A stretch of 64,000 bases of DNA from JAWKVD01 sp041398225. GTDB lineage: Bacteria > Pseudomonadota > Alphaproteobacteria > Caulobacterales > Hyphomonadaceae. The notes below the pieces were generated by a model, which saw only the letters and a list, made by a program, of their open reading frames with translations, made no database searches and had not been told where the DNA came from. Positions 60,695-64,000 of the stretch are shown here, piece by piece. Where the stretch lies: assembly GCA_041398225.1 (NCBI GenBank), contig JAWKVD010000018.1:13999-77998 (forward strand), read 5' to 3'. Numbering within the stretch: position 1 is the first letter of the stretch; every line of letters starts with the position of its first letter. The position numbers and the translations under genes were made by a program.

Positions 60695-62668
60695 TTATCG
60701 CTGAAAGTGATCGTGAATGCGTTGCGCAAGCGCTTCGTTGACGCCTTCGACGGTCATTAGGTCAGCTATGGTCGCGCGCGACACCCCCTTCGCCGAGCCG
60801 AAGCGGTGCAACAGCGCCTTCTTGCGCGCCGCACCAACGCCCGTGATCTCGTCCAGCGGATTGACGGCGATGTCCTTGGAGCGCTTGGCTCGGTGCGCGC
60901 CGATGGCCCACCTGTGCGCCTCATCGCGCAGACGCTGTAGATAATACAGGGCGGGATCATTCGGCGGTAGCTGGAAAGGGGCGCGTCCGGGGCGGAAAAA
61001 CTGTTCGCGTCCGGCGTTGCGGTCTGGTCCCTTGGCGATCGCGACCAGATTGAGTTCGCCCGCCTCATATCCGAGACCTTCGATCGTTTCGCGCGCTGCA
61101 GCCAGTTGCCCAAGCCCGCCGTCAATGAGGACGAGATCCGGCCAGGTGTCAGGACTTCGGCCTGCTTCATCCGCTTCTTTCTTGAGGCGAGAGAACCGAC
61201 GCCGCATCACCTCGCGCATCATGCCGTAGTCGTCTCCTGGCTCTAGGTCGGCGTCCTTGATGTTGAATTTGCGGTATTGTGTTTTTTCATAGCCTTCGGG
61301 GCCGGCGACGATCATACCGCCGACCATATTTGATCCCATGATATGGGAGTTGTCATAGACCTCGATGCGATGCGGCAAATCCGGCAAGTCGAACACCTTC
61401 TGGACCGCAGCAAGAATCTTCTGCTGGCTCTGGGTTTCGGCGAGCTTTCTGCCAAGAGCTTCCCGCGCATTCAGCGCGGCGCGCGCGATGATCTCTCGTT
61501 TTTCGCCACGTTGCGGCGCACGTAGCTCTACACGATGGGTGGTCCGAAGTTCGAGCGCGTCTTGAATAAGCGCCGCCTCGGCCAGGTCATGCGATAGAAG
61601 TATCAGCCTCGGGACAGGACGATCGTCGTAGAACTGGGCTATGAAGGCTGAGAGCACTTCGCCAGGCTCATCATCACGATCATGTCGCGGATAGTAGGCG
61701 GTGGCGCCCCAGTTCTGTCCCGCGCGGAAGAAGAAGGCTTGGACACAGGATTGTCCGGCCTCTGTGTGAATCGCGAATACGTCCGCCTCGGTTAGTCCTT
61801 CCGGATTGACCGTTTGCGTAGCCCGGACTGCGGCGAGCGCACGGATGCGGTCGCGTAAACCGGCGGCGCGCTCAAAATCCAGGGCGGCGGCTGCGGCGTC
61901 CATTTCGGCGGAGAGCTGCTTCTGCAACGTCTCGGCCTCGCCAGACATGAAGCGCTCGGCCTGCTGAACCAGTCCGCGATAGTCCTGCAGTGAGATCGCG
62001 CCGACGCATGGCGCCGAGCAGCGGCCCATCTGGTGGAGCATGCAGGGGCGCGTACGCCCAGAATAAACGCTGTCGGTGCAAGTGCGCAGCAGGAAGGCTT
62101 TCTGAAGCGTATCGAGGGTGGCGTCCACCGCGCCAGCCGACGCGAAGGGGCCAAAGTAGCTGCCCTTGGCTTTCTTGGCGCCGCGGTGCTTCAGCGCTTG
62201 GGGGGCCTCGTGATCGTCGCGGATAAGGATGTGCGGAAATGACTTGTCGTCCCGCAGAATGATATTGAAGCGCGGCTTGAGCCGCTTGATGAGATTCGCC
62301 TCGAGCAGCAGCGCCTCGGTTTCCGACGCGGTGACCACGAACTCCATGGAACGTGTCAGCGAGATCATTCGCGCGATGCGTTGGGTGTGCCCACCAAGCT
62401 TGGCGTAGCTGGATACCCGATTTTTGAGGTTCCGCGCCTTGCCGACGTACAGCAGATCGCCATGCTCGTCATACATGCGATAGACGCCCGGCTTCCCCGG
62501 CAGGCGTTTCAGATTGTCGCGGATCACCTCGACGCCTGAAACGCGCTGAGACGCCGCCGGAGAACTGATTTCAGGCGAATCCATGCCCCAAGAAATAGGG
62601 CGTCCGCGCCATTCAGACAAACCCGCCAGCGTGTCGTCCCTCACAGGCCTCGGGTGCGCCTTAGCCAT
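60695..62668 (-). CDS. uvrC: Excinuclease ABC subunit C
   Basis: A 657-residue UvrABC nuclease that makes both cuts around a DNA lesion. The GIY-YIG domain is GKPGVYRMYDEHGDLLYVGKARNLKNRV (about 60-90). A UvrB-binding UVR motif is AAALDFERAAGLRDRIRAL; the RNase H-like domain has VYDNSHIMGSNMVGGMIVAG and LIDGGLGQLAAA; helix-hairpin-helix motifs lie at the C-terminus (ITGVGAARKKALLHRFGSAKGV). The ATG at 62668 is taken as the start; two earlier ATGs are possible and none has a strong ribosome site. Confidence 0.95.
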   Translation of the reverse strand: MAKAHPRPVRDDTLAGLSEWRGRPISWGMDSPEISSPAASQRVSGVEVIRDNLKRLPGKPGVYRMYDEHGDLLYVGKARNLKNRVSSYAKLGGHTQRIARMISLTRSMEFVVTASETEALLLEANLIKRLKPRFNIILRDDKSFPHILIRDDHEAPQALKHRGAKKAKGSYFGPFASAGAVDATLDTLQKAFLLRTCTDSVYSGRTRPCMLHQMGRCSAPCVGAISLQDYRGLVQQAERFMSGEAETLQKQLSAEMDAAAAALDFERAAGLRDRIRALAAVRATQTVNPEGLTEADVFAIHTEAGQSCVQAFFFRAGQNWGATAYYPRHDRDDEPGEVLSAFIAQFYDDRPVPRLILLSHDLAEAALIQDALELRTTHRVELRAPQRGEKREIIARAALNAREALGRKLAETQSQQKILAAVQKVFDLPDLPHRIEVYDNSHIMGSNMVGGMIVAGPEGYEKTQYRKFNIKDADLEPGDDYGMMREVMRRRFSRLKKEADEAGRSPDTWPDLVLIDGGLGQLAAARETIEGLGYEAGELNLVAIAKGPDRNAGREQFFRPGRAPFQLPPNDPALYYLQRLRDEAHRWAIGAHRAKRSKDIAVNPLDEITGVGAARKKALLHRFGSAKGVSRATIADLMTVEGVNEALAQRIHDHFQR

Positions 62669-62748
62669 GGGGCTCAAGGCTCGGTGTCTTCTGCCCGACA
62701 TGTTGGGGGGATAGGGTTCGAGCCTTGTAAAAAAAAAGGAGCGCTCCC

Positions 62749-64000
62749 ATGCAGTCAAGACGTCACTTCATGCGGTCCTCGCTGGCGCTCGCTGCGGCTA
62801 TGCCCGGAATGCAGGCTTTGTCGGCGTGTTCGCGAACAGCATCGCCGACGGCCACGGTCTCGGCGACCGGCCGGGGGCTGATCCCGGATCCGCGGGGCAT
62901 TCTCGATCTGCCGCAGGGGTTCTCGTATGTGGTGGTCTCACGAATGGGCGACGTCATGTCCGACGGCCTCCTGGAGCCGGGCGCTCATGACGGGATGTCG
63001 TGCTTTCCGGTCGAAGGCGACGCTGACCGTTGCATTCTGGTGCGCAACCACGAGTTGACCTTGAATGAGACCGGAGAACGCGGCGCATTCGGGCCCGGCT
63101 ATGAGCGTCTCGGTAAGGTCGACAGAGGGGTGGTGTACGATTGGGCGAGCGCGAGCCATCCTTATCTTGGCGGCACGACAACTCTGTTGGTGAACCTCAA
63201 ATCCAATCAGGTCGAGCGCTCTCACATGAGTCTCATCGGCACGTGCCACAATTGCGCGGGTGGACCGACGCCCTGGGGAAGCTGGCTCAGCTGCGAAGAA
63301 TCGAGCGTGAAGGCCGGCGACCACGCGGGAAAGGACCATGGCTTTGTATTTGAGGTGCCCGCTGCCGCCACCAGGGCTGTGACGCCGACTCCGTTGCGAG
63401 CCATGGGCCGGTTCGTCCATGAGGCGGTTGCGATCGACCCCACAACCGGCATTGCCTATATGACCGAAGATCAAGGCGACGGCCTGATTTACCGGTTCCT
63501 GCCGGACTCATCGGGAGAACTGGCCGGAGGCGGACGTCTGCAGGCGTTGGCGATCACGGCTCAGACCGGCGCTGACCTGCGCAACTGGACCGATGAGACC
63601 GACCGCGTTGTGAGCGTGAACCAGGGCCAATCATTCGACGCTCGTTGGATTGACCTGGACCGGGTTGATGCGCCGGACAACGACTTGCGCCTGCGCGGGC
63701 GGGATTCTGGCGCGGCGATCTTCGCGCGCGGAGAAGGGATGGCGTTTGCACTGGAGAACAACCGACCCGTCATCTACTTCGCTTCGACTTCAGGGGGGAA
63801 AGCGCAAAAGGGGCAGATCTGGCGTTACTACCCGAGCGAGGTTGAGGGGCAGAGCGACGAAACAAGCCGTCCGGGTAAGTTGGAGTTGTTCGTTGAGAGC
63901 CTGGGCGCCGGGCATTTCGACTACGCTGACAACATCGTGGCGGCCCCCATTGGCGATATCGTCATGTGCGAGGATGGAGACGGCGACAATTTCGTGCGCG
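62749..64000 (+). CDS. PhoX/DUF839 alkaline phosphatase-like protein, 3' part missing
   Basis: Open for 417 codons to the window edge. A Tat signal SRRHFMRSSLALAAA begins at residue 3. The mature part has GLIPDPRGILDLPQGFSYVVVS, RNHELT, GGTTTLLV, HNCAGGPTPWGSWLSCEE and GRFVHEAVAIDPTTGIAYMTED, the PhoX-family calcium-iron phosphatase pattern. PhoX enzymes release phosphate from organic esters in the periplasm. AGGAG at 7 bases, after a run of nine A's, supports the ATG. Divergent from uvrC. No Pho box was recognised by eye. Confidence 0.87.
   Translation, partial: MQSRRHFMRSSLALAAAMPGMQALSACSRTASPTATVSATGRGLIPDPRGILDLPQGFSYVVVSRMGDVMSDGLLEPGAHDGMSCFPVEGDADRCILVRNHELTLNETGERGAFGPGYERLGKVDRGVVYDWASASHPYLGGTTTLLVNLKSNQVERSHMSLIGTCHNCAGGPTPWGSWLSCEESSVKAGDHAGKDHGFVFEVPAAATRAVTPTPLRAMGRFVHEAVAIDPTTGIAYMTEDQGDGLIYRFLPDSSGELAGGGRLQALAITAQTGADLRNWTDETDRVVSVNQGQSFDARWIDLDRVDAPDNDLRLRGRDSGAAIFARGEGMAFALENNRPVIYFASTSGGKAQKGQIWRYYPSEVEGQSDETSRPGKLELFVESLGAGHFDYADNIVAAPIGDIVMCEDGDGDNFVR

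Overview
The window reads as chromosomal DNA of an aerobic, GC-rich alphaproteobacterium, most likely of the Maricaulales/Hyphomonadales-Caulobacterales type. The reasons are high GC with strong G/C at third codon positions, split glycine decarboxylase genes (gcvPA/gcvPB) behind a tandem glycine riboswitch, a fused indolepyruvate:ferredoxin oxidoreductase, an alphaproteobacterial H-NS-like protein, several acyl-CoA dehydrogenases, and a TonB receptor with a Zur-type operator. The genus is an inference. I see no phage, IS element, CRISPR array, plasmid backbone or rRNA. Both contig ends cut genes: a GIY-YIG protein on the left and a PhoX/DUF839 protein on the right.

Layout. 1-1.7 kb: a truncated GIY-YIG nuclease-like gene, an 870-base gene-free stretch with an inverted-repeat element and a cluster of strong hairpins, then a YceI lipoprotein. 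1.7-8.6 kb (minus strand): an M48 protease with a TerB-like tail, then the glycine cleavage operon gcvT-gcvH-gcvPA-gcvPB; gcvPA carries a single-base frameshift in this sequence. 9-11.5 kb: panD, a SIMPL-domain lipoprotein, tRNA-Ile2(CAT) and two small proteins. 11.5-18.3 kb (minus): lipid/acyl-CoA metabolism (SDR, two acyl-CoA dehydrogenases, a DsbA-fold isomerase), an SGNH-like protein lacking its serine, and a membrane glycosyltransferase. 18.4-23.7 kb: threonine aldolase-like enzyme, a PAS-GGDEF-EAL protein, a MORN-repeat exported protein and a small lipoprotein. 23.8-30.4 kb: mnmA, MOSC, dodecin, two host-attachment-family proteins around a thiolase, and a serine hydrolase coupled to an Lrp regulator. 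30.5-36 kb: indolepyruvate oxidoreductase divergent from that Lrp gene, an FAD oxidoreductase, tRNA-Met and H-NS.

36-43.7 kb: a formaldehyde-detoxification operon (class III alcohol dehydrogenase, GFA-family protein, S-formylglutathione hydrolase), a HAD phosphatase, an SDR, and mmsA/mmsB of valine degradation around a DUF2306 membrane protein. 43.8-48.9 kb: a soluble globin-coupled chemoreceptor, a possible small RNA, pgsA, a Zur-box TonB receptor and a YdcZ-type transporter. 49-64 kb: SDR, tandem DUF885 lipoproteins, enoyl-CoA hydratase, GT4 glycosyltransferase, acyl-CoA dehydrogenase, an unknown lipoprotein, an amidohydrolase, an exported zincin, a GNAT acetyltransferase, uvrC and PhoX.

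Functionally the window is dominated by amino-acid and acyl-CoA catabolism (glycine cleavage, valine end steps, arylpyruvate oxidation, beta-oxidation enzymes) plus one-carbon detoxification, with sensing modules (c-di-GMP, globin chemoreceptor, Lrp, Zur) among housekeeping genes. I did not find a clearly new multi-gene system. The least explained signals are the hairpin cluster at 372-722, the C-rich segment after the chemoreceptor, the tandem DUF885 pair and the two host-attachment paralogues flanking a thiolase.
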